DNA from: Rhodamnia argentea
Lineage: Eukaryota; Streptophyta; Magnoliopsida; Myrtales; Myrtaceae
NCBI RefSeq assembly: GCF_020921035.1
Contig: NC_063151.1
Coordinates: 1,240,001-1,304,000 of the forward strand
Length of the DNA stretch: 64,000 nucleotides
Direction: 5' to 3'
Shown here piece after piece: positions 35,301-47,381 of the stretch. The notes under the pieces were generated by a model. That model was not told where the DNA came from. It saw only the letters and a program-made list of their open reading frames with translations, and made no database searches. Numbering within the stretch: the stretch's first letter is position 1; the number at the start of each line of letters is the position of its first letter. The translations under genes were made by a program, and so were the position numbers.

Positions 35301-37440
35301 ATTTGTCAACGAGTTTCCAAAAGTACTTGTTAAATAAACAATTAAGGAAACTTTAGAATCTCGAATGTATCGTCTTTTCTAGTACTGTGTCAAAAGTACC
35401 AAATCAAATATGTTTAGCACGACACATCATGATTCTGTCATAAGCTAACTCGTTTTGGGGACCAGAACTACGCATCTTACTCGCTAAACAATAAGAACAT
35501 AAAATAATAATAAAAAATTCCAGCTTTTGCAATTTGTAAGTCAGTGGCAGGTGCAGGTTCAAGTCTCATTTCCTTTGTTGGACTTCAATCGAAAACTAGA
35601 GTTGCGTCTCAAACTCTGGCGAAATTTCATTTTGTGACACAGTTATCTTCAGTGTTTGCAATGAAATACTAGGAAGATTATGGGATGATCTTCAATATTT
35701 CTTGAGTATTGATGCTACCCGTGATTTCTCGAGTTTATTTCTTAGATATGGGGCCGTTTGTTTATGCTTTTTTACAAAGCAATATCTTTTTTTCCTCCAA
35801 ACTTTAGTTTTTACTGCATTATTGCTGGCCTCCCCATCACAGAAACAAGTCCCTACAATCAGTGGGATGCGAAATTGTTGTTGGTATTACTATTATCTGA
35901 GGAATTGCAAGAATCTATCCATAATATGTTGCCCATTAGACCATCCGAGAATGCCACGGCCAATAGGTTATGTTCTTTCTTATACCAGATAGGTCATCGG
36001 CCGAGAGATGCAAATGAAGATGCCATTGTTGCATATAGTGAAGTGAAAATAAACTTGATGGGCTGTAATCTAATTGGACGTGCTTGCAACGGAGGAATTA
36101 CCAGTTAAGTTCCTTGATTGTTTGACGTGATTGAACGGATGTGATGAATTATTGAATGTCAAAACGACACCCCACAATTGGTGACAAATGGTGGGTGTGC
36201 AAAGGCGGTGCACGACGGTGGCGATCGGGCGTCATGAAGACGGTGAATGGTCGATGTCTTTTTGCATGTTTATGCAGTATCATTGTCAAATATGAACCAT
36301 TATAGTAGATTTATAATATATCCGCATGCTTTAGAGTAGTCTAGGCATTTAAATTATGACATCGTGAATACAAATGAAAATGACAAATGAATAACAAATG
36401 AAAAAGGAAAAAATATGGGACTTGCACTAAGTCACAAATTACATGTTTAAGCTCTAATTAATCCATGTTTAAAAGTTACTCATTCTTGTTTAATATCTCG
36501 CTACCGTCATTTAGTTTAAGAGAGATGGAAAGCGTTAAAATTTTGGGCTTTAGAGCGTAATCAAATGCTCAGGCCTGAATATCTAGTTCGTCCAAGTAAA
36601 ATGTCATCTTGTGTTTTGCTTGAACGCCGACGGTCTCTAACAGATTAGTGACAAGTACAAACAAAATTTTCCTAACTAATCTAGAAAATAAGTTGCGATT
36701 GGTAGAATTTGGAAGAATCCAAGCTAAGTAGTATACCACCTCTTAAGAGGAATCGTTTGCATAATCGAATTACCATCTTATGGAAGTATCTTATGTATTT
36801 GCTCAAGAGAAGGTAAAGACAAATAACAAAGCGAGAAATTGTTATGTGTATGCAATACGTATACTGAATTGAAGTTGGGCTACCGACTATGCCGGGTTCC
36901 ACGCGGATCCCAATTTGCTGATTATGCCATGGCCCAGAGGCAGTAACCTTGACAAGTGCGTGACATCCATATTTGAGTTCGAAGTGTGTGAAATATGCAA
37001 GATGTGCATTCAATCTTCAGCCATGGGGAGGGTTTGAGTTAGTCTCGCAATCCCCTTCCTCTCTTGATAATTTTGTTTGTCTTTTCTTATTCTTTTCTTG
37101 TGTTCTAAATTTAAGAGCTCTATTCTCCCGGTCTAATTCTTGATCTGAGAGTTTGAACTCTCCAGATCTAGTTCTAGATCTTTGAACTATCCTCTCCCGT
37201 TGGAGATTGTTGGTGTTTGTTTGTAAGACAAACAAATAAGGCATTTTCCTTATCTCGGGATGAAAGAGTGCAAAACACTTTAAATAAAGGCTATTGTAAT
37301 CTTTCAAATAGAGAAATGGTTTGGTAGGCTAGACCTCACCATACTTGCGTGCGGATGCATGATTATTAGGCTGCGGATGGAAATAAGCCTTCATCAACAA
37401 TTATTTTTTTTTATTGAATTTCGAAATTTTTATCCTATAA
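35301..37440. other. 3' flank of pseudogene 1 and unassigned DNA
   Basis: 35301-35590 is similar to 45212-45625, the flank of pseudogene 2 (shared 'cttgttaaataaacaatta' and 'ttgtaagtcagtggcaggtg'). Beyond that, open frames such as 35758-36108 plus and 36681-37013 minus match no family I know. Confidence 0.5.
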
Positions 37441-37467
37441 TTTTATTTCATTATTTTTTATTTATGA

Positions 37468-37625
37468 TTGTTCGGACATGAACGGTTGTGTTCAAATTGC
37501 AATTTTCACATCCAAACAGTCATGTCCGAATTGTGATCTTTCGGACATGAGCGCTTGTTCCGAATGGTGGTTTTCACACACAAACAGTCATGTTCGAATT
37601 GCGATTTTTCGGACATGAATAGGTA
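37468..37625. repeat. tandem repeat, unit about 70 bp, 2-3 copies
   Basis: The phrase 'ttcggacatga' occurs at about 37470, 37541 and 37609, and 'caaacagtcatgt' at about 37514 and 37582, giving spacings of 68-71 bp. The copies are degenerate. Confidence 0.7.
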
Positions 37626-38427
37626 TGTTCGTATGGGTAGTTCAGACACCAAGAGATGTGTTCTATTCATATTATAAAATGGACAATTTTGTTCATTTTC
37701 TACGGTTCCTTTCATTTTTTGTTTTCCTTCAAAAGAGTGACAACCATCTTATCATTATTTCACAGAGAGTTCTAGGAGATTCAACGAAGTTTCTATTAAG
37801 TATTCTCACCGTGACTTTGTTGTATCTTGAAGGGAATTTGCGAGAAACCTATACTAACTTTGTGGGGGCAAATTGATCATAAAATATAGTGATTACACGC
37901 CTCAAAGTCCGACTATATTGTTATTCTATTTTCTCCGATGTTTTTCCAGCAGAGATTTGGGAGTTTCATGCTTTTAGGGATCCCAAATGTAAGATATGTA
38001 CTTGTTTAAATAACTTTTGGTGTCTCCGTATGGTGATGGTGTAGAGGAAACGGAGCCTAGGCGCGCACGGCTAATTGGCAACGCCTTAGTTACTGAATAA
38101 GGAAGTGCTTATCACTAATGAAAATATGAGAGCCAATGACCAGCCTCGATTATTTTGCTCGATAGATTCGTTCTTGTGGACGAGTTTGTACTTAACCCTA
38201 CCGGTGCTTGTTTATCGTCATTATTTCGTGGGTTTGGCTTTATTTTGCAATATTCCGGGCTTTATTTTTGTTTGATTTGCTTTGCTATGAAGTCGATGTA
38301 TTTCTTATGTATCTTTTTGAGCAATGAATAGAACTTTCTTTGGAAAAATAAAAATACAAACCCTCATCAGCTTTATTCTTATTATTATGAGAAAGGGAGT
38401 TAACATTTCGGTTTGCACTACTGCCTA

Positions 38428-38624
38428 CTATCCAATGGCGGGTACTTTGGTGACATTCCCATTCTCGTCAACAGGCATATAAGCCCGATAACAACAGAAG
38501 TCATCCCTCCTTATAGCTCCCACTGGTAATGGTACAACCGTCACCAGTGGATTGTCTTTCTCGATTGTTGCCTTCGCGCTGTTCCCATTTTGTCCCACTA
38601 GCTCTGGCCAGGTGTATTTGTGCC
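38428..38624 (-). CDS. potato type I serine protease inhibitor, main exon (5' exon not found)
   Basis: On the minus strand, after an AG acceptor at 38625-38626, 65 codons follow and then a stop: HKYTWPELVGQNGNSAKA, TIEKDNPLVTVVPLPVG, AIRRDDFCCYRAYM, PVDENGNVTKVPAIG. This aligns without gaps to the potato inhibitor I family (WPELVG, IEKDNP, DENG, VPxIG C-terminus). These are small proteins that block subtilisin- and chymotrypsin-like proteases. The position matching the reactive-site P1 residue is Asp, followed by Asp. Acidic P1 residues are known in 'glu S. griseus protease inhibitor' relatives. The exon begins in codon phase 1, so a short first exon with the ATG must lie at higher coordinates. 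I could not identify it, so the gene may be partial. It lies inside the subtilase cluster. Confidence 0.82.
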
Positions 38625-38639
38625 CTGTTACAACGCATT

Positions 38640-40159
38640 AGAAACTATTAAGCAACCTTAATCTCTGCTTGACTACCACCTGTGTGCGACTAGTGTTATT
38701 ATGCTATAAAATCCAGAGTACTATTTGCTCGGACCAAGCATGTAAAGCATCGTTTAGGAAATGGTGCGTAGTAACTCTCAGGAAAACAATAAAAAGAACA
38801 CGATACACAAACTTGCTCCTCGGGCCCCTGCCAGAGGCTGGTTCGAGAGTGAAACCCTAGCCGATTATCGACTCGAAAGAGTCTCCATGCGCTTGTGTAC
38901 TCCTTGCTCTCACATGCGTCCCATGCGGTCTTCTTAAAGAGGAGATTCCGTACAAAAAATTCAAAAAAGAGTCGGCATGCAATCTTGATTTGATCCCCCT
39001 CATTTGGTTTACTGTAGCAAAAATGTCCGTTTTTACCGTGCCTAACGTGGAAGGATTGTTATGTTTCTTTCTTCAAAAAGTGTACAACTTCGTGTAATTA
39101 AAGCAAAATATAAAAGATTTTGATATACTTGAATGGGAGACATATTTTTGCGCCTTTTAAATGTATGATCAATACAAATCCAATTTGACTTATATATCAG
39201 TAATAAATGCTCATCCTTTACAGAAATAAATCACAAAATCTAGATGGATACCTCAAAAGTTAATTACTACAGCACAAATATTGGATTTTTTACCTATGCG
39301 TGACATAGTAGGATCATTGCGTTCCTTTTCCCGGAAAAGGTGATGGTGGACAACTTCATCTAATTAAAGCAATATATGAGAAAATTTCATTGGTTCAATG
39401 GGGGAGGTTCACTGCGATTCTTTACGAAAAAGAAAAGGGTTATAAAGGATGATTTAGGTAATTACACAGATCTCTACAAATTGATTTTTTTTTAATTTGA
39501 ATAACTTAAGAAATCTGCATTAGTCGGCATGCATTGAGCATGACAGAGATAAAAGATCAAAAGTTCAAAACAAAGCTATTACTATTATTGCTCAAACACC
39601 CACAACACCCCCCCCGCCCCCCAAAATCGAACTTTGCTACCAAGGTGCAATAGTCCCAGACTTCAATCCAACAAATCCGCCTCCCGTCGCAACTCCGGTT
39701 TGATAGTCCGTCGCGCCGTCCGTGCTCCGCTTCATTCAGCCTTATTAAGGTTCCATTTGCATAACATTCTAGCTCTCTTTCCCGCTTTCAGCATCACTTT
39801 CTTTTGTAATTTTTTCTATTTGATTCTTGATTGTGAAAATAAACCATGCAAGCTTGAATGGGAGACATATTTTTCTGCCTACTACATATACGTCATCCAG
39901 CCTTGTCGAGGTTCCATTTGCATAACCGTTCTTGCTCTCTTCCCGTTTTGCTTTTCGGATCAGCGATAGCGACGAATTCCCCTGGCATTGGAAGTGCAAA
40001 AGGAAACAAGAGTGTCGGCAAGACGCAAGAGGTGAATCATGACAAGCAATTCTATCCAATTGTGCCAAAGGGGCTGAAAGTCCCAGAGGAGAAGTACATT
40101 TCTTTCGAGAATTTTAGGACCGCCCCCAAGATTCTCTCCGAATGAATTCCTTGCCGAGG
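38640..40159. other. unassigned DNA with direct repeats
   Basis: The phrase 'cttgaatgggagacatattttt' style repeat occurs near 39129 and 39854, and 'ggttccatttgcataac' occurs at 39749 and 39911. These direct repeats suggest mobile DNA. The first exon of the protease inhibitor should lie in this interval if the gene is complete. Confidence 0.4.
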
Positions 40160-40965
40160 TGGAACCTCTAAAGCAATTCAAAAGGTTGCCTTCTCTGGGA
40201 AGGTGTAGAGCAGTCTCAGGTTGGAGACCACACTGAGGACAGACGCTCGCCAATGTAGCTTGGGCTGTAATGCTGTTAAGGAGACATTGCCAAACTAAAT
40301 GCTTGATCTTCGGAGGAGTGTCACATTTCCACACGCGATCCCGATTCATGTGGCTTATATTTGTCTCCACCACATCATTGGCGATCTCATAGGCCGGCGT
40401 ATGAAGAAACCGCAAAATTCCAATGCATTTTGCTGCGTCTAGCAATCGAAACAGCTCAGATTGTGCTCTAAATACTGTCATTTAGCAGCATAGCGTGATC
40501 GCTGAAGTTCCAATGACCAAATCTATTCGGACAATCTCTATTCTCTAAGGCTTTCTTCACCTTCGATGAGAGGGCCAACTACAGAATTCCTTAATGGTTC
40601 CAAGTCCCGTTCAGTTCCCGTCCCAAAAGCAGAGTCTTCAGCGTTAGTGCCATTAACGTATACCTTTACTGAACACTCTCAAAAGCATGTATACAATGAC
40701 TAATCAGACGATATAGGTTCAAAGACTCATGACCACGACACTTGGGAAAAAATAGAATTCAAAGTGTCACAAACTCCTCGAGGCACGACTCTACAGTTAA
40801 AAAAATTATTGACAACCGAACAAACAGAGTCACCTAGACTACCAATTTGAGGTTGGGAAAAAGTAGCGGGAACCCGACAGGACCGGCGGCCTTCAAAGGC
40901 TTGAGCTCTCAAAGTGCTTTTCTGTCGGTAACCGAAGTGACAAGCTCCTGAGGAATCTGAATAGC
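40160..40965 (-). mobile_element. LINE (non-LTR) retrotransposon remnant
   Basis: The minus strand at about 40965-40727 reads PQELVTSVTDRKAL and then LKPLKAAGPVGFPLLF, followed by GDSVCSVVNNFFNCRVVPRG. This is the N-terminal part of a plant LINE reverse transcriptase (the A-x-GPDG motif). At 40337-40203 it reads RVWKCDTPPKIKHLVWQCLL and CPQCGLQPETALH, the zf-RVT domain that ends such proteins. The middle of the RT, including the catalytic motif, is missing, and stops are present. Confidence 0.8.
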
Positions 40966-41239
40966 ATCATGGGGAAGAGATTTGACCCAGTTCGAAGGAA
41001 GCACAGGGATTTCTCGGGGAGCAAACATTGGAGGTAGAGGAAAGATTCATGAAGGGATTCAGTCGGTAGAAACCTTCATAGCCAAATTATATCCTCCTCT
41101 CTCTCTCTCTCTCTTAAGACATTCTTTATTCTTTGGAAAGAATCTTTTCCAGATTAATCAAGAATTAGCTGGGTCACAAAGCCAAAGCATGGCACACTGA
41201 AGGTGAATTGCTCAATGTGAGTCACCTTATGTGAGGGCG

Positions 41240-41400
41240 CTTTGCACTTGAGCAGTTCGCTAGACCAATCTGTAAATGCTGGAGACACCCATGTCTCTAT
41301 TCCTAGGATGGCCCTAGGAGGCTAGGAGGATGTGCAAACGTGGTGATTTGAACCCACCTAAGAGGACGAACATGCTTATCAGTTGAGCAACCTTTCCGAG
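41240..41400 (-). mobile_element. probable tRNA-derived SINE
   Basis: On the minus strand a tRNA-like head shows an A-box-like TTGCTCAACTGATAAGC (41390-41374) and a B-box-like GGTTCAAATCACC (41354-41342). A non-tRNA body rich in 'cctaggag' follows. There is no tRNA cloverleaf 3' half and no CCA-proximal stem, so this is not a tRNA gene. The 3' end of the element is uncertain. Confidence 0.5.
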
Positions 41401-41939
41401 TCATTTGGCTCAAAACTGGCATTGGGTAATTGAGCACAATTGGCATTAGTCATGAAGAATTGATCCGATGCCTAATTGGTCCTCAAAATGAGGGAATTTT
41501 GTTCCAGGCTTGGAATCTCAAAATTGGTTTGATAATTGAGTGCTTTATGATCTCTAGATTAAATGCCATGAAAGAAACTTTTCTAAGAAAATGACCAGAA
41601 AACAATCGAATTTTGGATCGTTTTTGCAAAATTGATTATGCCAAAGTGAAATTAAGACAAAAAGGAGTTGTTTAGAGATTTTTTTATTTTTAATTTTTTT
41701 TAAATTGACCAAGAGTTGACTTTCGCAATTTGACCGAAAAGTCAAATCTAAAGACTTTCTCGGATTATTGGTGAAATCAACGCCTTGACTTAGATAGAAC
41801 ATAGCGAAACTTGAAATTTTCTATAAAAAAACTACTAAAACGACTCTTTTTTTAATCAAGAAACGGGCCTTGTTGCGATCAAAACCCTAATATCGAGTTT
41901 TTATCTTTAGATGATTTGTCCGCTAAAATCATATGTCAA

Positions 41940-42790
41940 CAAGTGGACCTTGTTCTCAATAACCCGTTCCCATCTCCCATGGGCTCATTCTAACCCAAGG
42001 GAAAAGAGAAAGGCTAAAGGGCAACAACAACAAGAAGAAGAAGACTGGAGAAAATTAGACAATCTTATAGTTCTTCCATACTACACTGTAAAGTCACAAT
42101 GTTGTTCAGTGGCACTCAACTTCGTTTGCCTCTATACTTGACCTCTTTACGTTTTCTTTCTTTTCCTTCCGGCTGAGAGATTGATGCATTTTCCTCCAAC
42201 CACAGAATAGTCAATAATAGGAAAGAAATCAAGTGGGCACACCCTTTTTGGATTGCTGTATAAGAATTAACCCCATGATAGTCAATAAGCTAATAAAAAC
42301 ATAGGGAAGGTGTGCAATTATCTCTCGCATTGACAGGGACATGCACATAGAGAAACCCTCAGCGTCCAGCACATGATCTTTGGTTGATTCTTGCAACTTT
42401 GTGAGTGAATTTCTTGAGTGTGTTTGTGTGCGTGCGCATATTACAAGTCATCACGGGTCAATCTGAATCAATCTCTCTTGTTCATTTATCTTCAAGCTGG
42501 AATGCTATCTTTTGGCTCGACGCACAACCATGCACCGACTCGAAAAAGAACGTCGTGCCCCTGAAAGCGATTCCTATCGTTCGATTCGGGTCTAGAACGA
42601 ACGGGACACATCCCCTCAGCATCGATCAGGACCGCATAATTACAGACATTTAATCGTATATTTCATTTCCTTAATGGGGGGAACAAAGAAAGAACAAGCA
42701 TTGACCTTTTTTTTTGGGTCAGGAACAAGCATTGACTTACTGTTTAGTTCCTAATGGATAATTCTACGAGAGGGCTTAACTTCTAGACGG
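41940..42790 (+). repeat. duplicated subtilase spacer block, copy B (left part)
   Basis: Similar along its length to 28030-28940, same orientation, with scattered substitutions and small indels. The block resumes after an inserted LTR, with the RT scrap at 43778. Because copy A abuts a minus-strand subtilase at its left end, a minus-strand gene may once have stood left of 41940. I see no trace of one. Confidence 0.8.
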
Positions 42791-42798
42791 TATCTCTT

Positions 42799-43571
42799 TG
42801 TTGACACCAAAAATTATCCAAGGAGACGCGTGGCGAGCACGTAAGGGAGTCATGGTTAGCTATGGAGAGGTGTACTGGAGCTAGATATAGATCAGTTGGA
42901 AAGACGCCACGTGTCATAGTAAATTCTGGCGCCATTCCTTTTAAAGCAAGAAAGAAAAAGCACAAAAAGGAGATAGACCTCGGAAGATGGTGCACAAAGT
43001 AGGAAACCGTCGATGATGACATCAGCATAAACTGTCGAAAGACAGGAGGACGTGGCCGAAAGTGGAGAGCCAAAAGAAATAACCGTTCGACGGTTACCCG
43101 AGCCATTCTATAAATACTCTGCGTCGGCCACAACAAAGACACACAACACAACAAACAAATCCTTATCTTTTCAATTAGCTTTTAGCCTTTAGCCTAACTG
43201 TAGCTTTCAGATTCCCATCGTTGATTCAATTCCGACGAGTTTTATATTCAGAGTTAGGTGCTATCAATTAAATTCCGGTGTCTGCTCATCGGGTCCAATA
43301 CCGTCGATTCAATTCCAGTGTTGTACCCTTCATCCATCATGTCCAGCACCGTCGATTAAATTCCGGTATTGTGTCTTCCATTCCCCCGTCCAATCTGTCG
43401 ATTAAATTCCAACATTGTGTCTTATAATCTGGTTTGAACCCGTCGTTTCAATTTCGGTGTCGTGTCCTAAGTTTTAACGCGTCGAAGGTCGTCATACACG
43501 ATGGACCATTAAACGTGTTAATTATGGAATTATCAAGAGTCTATAGTGAGCCTTTGGTGTTAATATAAACA
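42799..43571 (+). mobile_element. solo LTR (retrotransposon) inserted in spacer copy B
   Basis: It begins TGTTGACACCAAAA and ends TTTGGTGTTAATATAAACA, an imperfect inverted pair with TG...CA termini. The corresponding place in copy A (about 28940-29020) lacks this DNA, which confirms an insertion. A TATA box (CTATAAATAC, about 43109-43118) sits at two-fifths of its length, as in an LTR promoter. About six imperfect copies of 'cgtcgattaaattccggtgt' lie at 43215-43465, spaced 40-50 bp. No clean target duplication or internal coding region was found. Confidence 0.65.
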
Positions 43572-43777
43572 TTCCTTCCATTTAACATTCTCTGTCAAAA
43601 ACTAACTTGGAATTCCTTATTGAAAAACGAACAGTTTGAGTTAAAATAAAAGATTTCCACGTTAGCAATCCTTTTGGGTTTCAACTCTTTTGGGTCAAAA
43701 CTCAAAAGTCTATTTGGGCCTGGTCGAAGGATTTTAATGCCAACACTCTTAAATCCCAACAATCTAATGAAGTCGAG

Positions 43778-43885
43778 CTTACTCGGCGATTCATCTTCCG
43801 GATTGTTTGTCTTGCTACTTTATGTTAATGATATAATTCTTACAGGTGACAACTCCGCTGAAATTCCACATTTTACAACACAGAT
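43778..43885 (+). mobile_element. copia reverse-transcriptase scrap, copy B (YVND)
   Basis: The plus strand reads LGDSSSGLFVLLLYVNDI and then ILTGDNSAEI, the same segment as at 29026-29100, with the YxDD motif now YVND. It runs without a break into subtilase sequence at about 43888. Confidence 0.8.
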
Positions 43886-45200
43886 ATCTTTCTTTGGCTA
43901 CGCTACAGGAACTACCTCTGGTGTGGCTCCAGAGGCCCGAGTGGCCATGTGCCATGTAGAAGGCCCTGTGGGTGGAAGACGGATATGCTGCTGATATCCT
44001 TGCTGCAATCGACAAGCGATCATTGATGGTGTCGATGTCCTGTCCTTGTCATTTGGCGTTGAGGGTGTTCCATTGTATGAGGACCCTACTGCAATAGCCA
44101 CATATGCAGCCATAGAGAGAGGGATCTTCGTATCATTGTCTGCAGGAAACAACGGGCCTTTCCTCGAGACCGTGCACAACGGGATTCCCTGGGCCATACT
44201 GTTGCTGCAGGGGATATAGACCGTGACTTCGGGGGAACTGTTACCCTCGGCGGCGGAGTTCTGATTGAAGCTCGACTCTCTTTACAGGCGACCCGTCCTT
44301 GAGTGAATCCCCGATTGTCTTCATGGGCGCATGCAACAATTCAGTTGAATTGAAAAAACTCGGTCCCTCTGATATTATTGTGAGGACAAGAGTGGGACTG
44401 TATCGGATCAAGTCCACAATGTCGATGGGGCAAAAGTCGCCGGTGGTGTGTTCATAGTAAACAGCTCCTACCCCAACTTCTTCCGTTTTACCTCATTCCC
44501 TTCGATCTTTTTGAATCCTGCAGCCGGTGAAACCATCAAAGCCTACATCAAGAACTCATCCGACCCAACAACAAGCATTCAATTTCGGAAAACATTCATC
44601 GGTGGCAACCCTGCTCCAAGCTTGGCAGACTACAGCTCTCGTGGCCCATCCCCAGTTGCCCGGTCGCCCTGAAGCCCTACATTTTGGCATGGGATCTGGC
44701 CACGTTGATCGGAACAAGGCATTTGAACCCGGGCTCATATACGATGCGACGCCCCAAGACTATGTCAACCTCATGTGTGCAATGAATTACACATTGAAGC
44801 AAATCCAAATGGTCACCAGGTCATCTTCCCACAATTGTTCAAACCCTTCCCTGGACCTGAACTACCCTTCCTTCATTGCCTTCTTTAGTTCAAACAGCTG
44901 AGACCCTCCGGTGGTGCAAGAATTCTACAGGACGGTGACGAATGTTGGAGATGGGACGTCAACCTACACAGCAAAGGTGCATCCGATGGAGGGATTCGAG
45001 GTCAGTGTTGTGCCTGATAAATTGACACTCAAAGAGAAGTATGAGAAGCTGAGTTACAAGCTGAAAATACGAGGTCCAAAACTGACGAAACAGACTGTGG
45101 TGTTTGGTTCTCTTACTTGGATACGATGGCGGCAAGCATGAGGTCAAAAGCCCCATTGTTGCCACAAGCCGAAGCTCGAAAGCATTGATGTCCAAAGCTT
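43886..45200 (+). pseudogene. subtilisin-like protease pseudogene 2, truncated at the 5' end
   Basis: It starts abruptly inside the catalytic domain (FFGYATGTTSGVAPEARVAM), so the signal peptide, propeptide and the Asp and His regions are gone. Further breaks include indels near 43955, 44010, 44195 and 44270-44290. A deletion at about 44690 joins LKPYILA directly to MGSGHVDRNKAFEPG and removes the catalytic-Ser region. A stop lies at 44900 (NS*DPP), and a frameshift near 45125 affects the last domain. The C-terminal fibronectin-like part is otherwise well preserved (FYRTVTNVGDGTSTYTAKV). Confidence 0.92.
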
Positions 45201-47381
45201 GATTTGTCAGCAAGTTTCTAAAAGCACTTGTTAAATAAACAATTAGTGAAACTTTACAATCTCCAATGCATAGCTATTTCTCGTACTGTGTTGTAAACAT
45301 CTGAAAAACCGAACCGTACCAAATCAAATATGTTCAGCATAGCTCATCATAATTCTGTGATAAGCTAACTCGGTTTGGCTACGTGAAGCTTGCACTTGGA
45401 TACGATGTCAAAACCATACCACGCATATTACTAAACTACAAGAAAGCCAGCTTTTGCGATTTGTAAGTCAGTGGCAGGTGCAGTAGATTCATGTCCCACG
45501 TCCATTGTGGCACTTCGATCTGTGAGACGATAAGCATATGGTATTTTGCAATTTGAACATGAGAATCGCATTTGGCAGAAGGGCAGAAAATCGTCCCAAC
45601 TAATTAGAAACTAGAGTTTGCAGCTCATCGCAGATGGAGGGCATTTAGACTAGTTGTTTCCATCGAAGCTTGTTTTCGTAAGGGATGATACTATGAACCA
45701 GAGTTTGTGATGGAAATCACAGAATTGACTATACCGAAACAAGTCGACAAAAGAATTCAACTATAAGTAAGAAATAGCTAGGCTCGAGAACAGTAGGAGT
45801 TTCTTCTCCGCGAGCTGGGATTTGGCGGTTGATTAATGATGTGCTTTACAAATATTTTGCCGAAAGATAGTTTTCTTAAGTTGCTCATCCCACATTTTTC
45901 ATCCTTCTTGACCTATTAATTTTACCACTAACCATGCGATCCATGCTTGGGGAGGAGTGGCATCTTCAGTCAATATATCGTCTGTTGTTTTCCATCCATT
46001 CTAAAATGTCTATATGCTACAGGCAAACAACATTTTTAGTTTGCCTGTAATTCCAATTAGTCGAGATTTTGTTCGAAGTCGCCTCTCCCTCCGACTCTCT
46101 TTGCCTCTTCACGTCTCTTCCCTCTTCGCTTCTCTAGAACTCCAAAGCAGGGATCACGATTCCTAATTGCTACATGAAACACCTCTGGTAACCTCAAAGT
46201 CACCTGACAGAAGGAATCAAACATTCCCACATCACCTCCCTATGAACCTGAGGAAACCCTGCAAAAGAGAACGAATCCCATGGGACACAGTGGCGGTTTC
46301 TTCGACCCAAGTTGAAGGAAGGTTGATGAGAAAGGGAATGGCAGAACCCATCTCAGGCCAACAAGAAGATCAGTGCCAAATAGAGAGGATCCTCTTGCCA
46401 CTCTTCCATCAAAATCAAGATTCAAGAACATGGAAGGTGGTCCCCTGTTCCTCAAGATAGTACAGTTCCTAGCTGTCACAAAGAGTTCCCTCCCCCCCTC
46501 CCCTCTTCCACAACATCAAAGCCAAAGGAATTGCATTTAGGCGCATGTGAGCTGCAGGACCCAGTCTTCATACACCCCCAAAAACAACATGCCAAAAAGA
46601 GCTTCTTGTCTCAATAGTTCTCGACTCAAGCTTGCCTTTCTCCCAACATGATACGACCACCAAGGGATTTTCCCTTTCCTCTTTGTAACCTTGTCCGCAA
46701 AAGCATTCAATCCATTCAGCTTCAATGAGCTTGACATGAGTACAGTTGGTATTTCTTCTCTCTTTGGTTGACAAAATACATTCCTCGCCAATGCAGTGAA
46801 GACAATCAGGCCAATGCAAAAGCTCTCGGCTTTTAGAACTTAGATGTAATGGTTGAGCGACTTCCATTATCCCAAGGATGGTGCTTGATAAATAATCCTC
46901 CTTATATGTCAGCATAGCTTTAATTCCTTTACCACAGACGGACAATTAAAAAGAGGAGGATACCTAAAATGGACAAATATGTGCATATAATAAGGCACGT
47001 GATGGCACAATTGTCGATACAATGAGAGCATCCAATTAATAACTCCAGCAAGTTGGATCACAACATTTGGTGAAATCTTCAGAATAGAAGCCAATATCAT
47101 ACAAAGACACCGAAACCATACAAAGATCCGATCCTGGGGCAAAATCTTCTGAATAGAACACTACATCATAAAAGACATCTACAACATCCAGAGATCCCAC
47201 CAAGATTATGCTTCAAAAGCAGAAGTGGCTCACACAGCACTAAGAATGGGACAAAATGCAACAGAATCTACACAGGGTTAAAGGCAAAAATATTGAAACT
47301 AGATACACAGTAGAGAGAGAAACCAACTCTTCATAGGCAAGATTATGTCCAACAGTTCACCTTGGTAAAAAGTTGTCAAGG
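45201..47381. other. 3' flank of pseudogene 2, unassigned DNA, kinase 3'UTR
   Basis: 45212-45625 is similar to the flank of pseudogene 1. Open frames at 46167-46460 (plus) and 46568-46945 (minus) have no recognisable family. The last few hundred bases should include the 3'UTR of the receptor-like kinase. Confidence 0.45.

Noticed and set aside
41342-41390. possible tRNA gene (A-box and B-box-like sequence)
   Set aside because: The cloverleaf cannot be completed and the body is not tRNA, so it is called a probable SINE instead.
46167-46945. open frames of 97 (plus) and 125 (minus) codons
   Set aside because: No recognisable domain, no splice context, and they lie among unassigned intergenic DNA.
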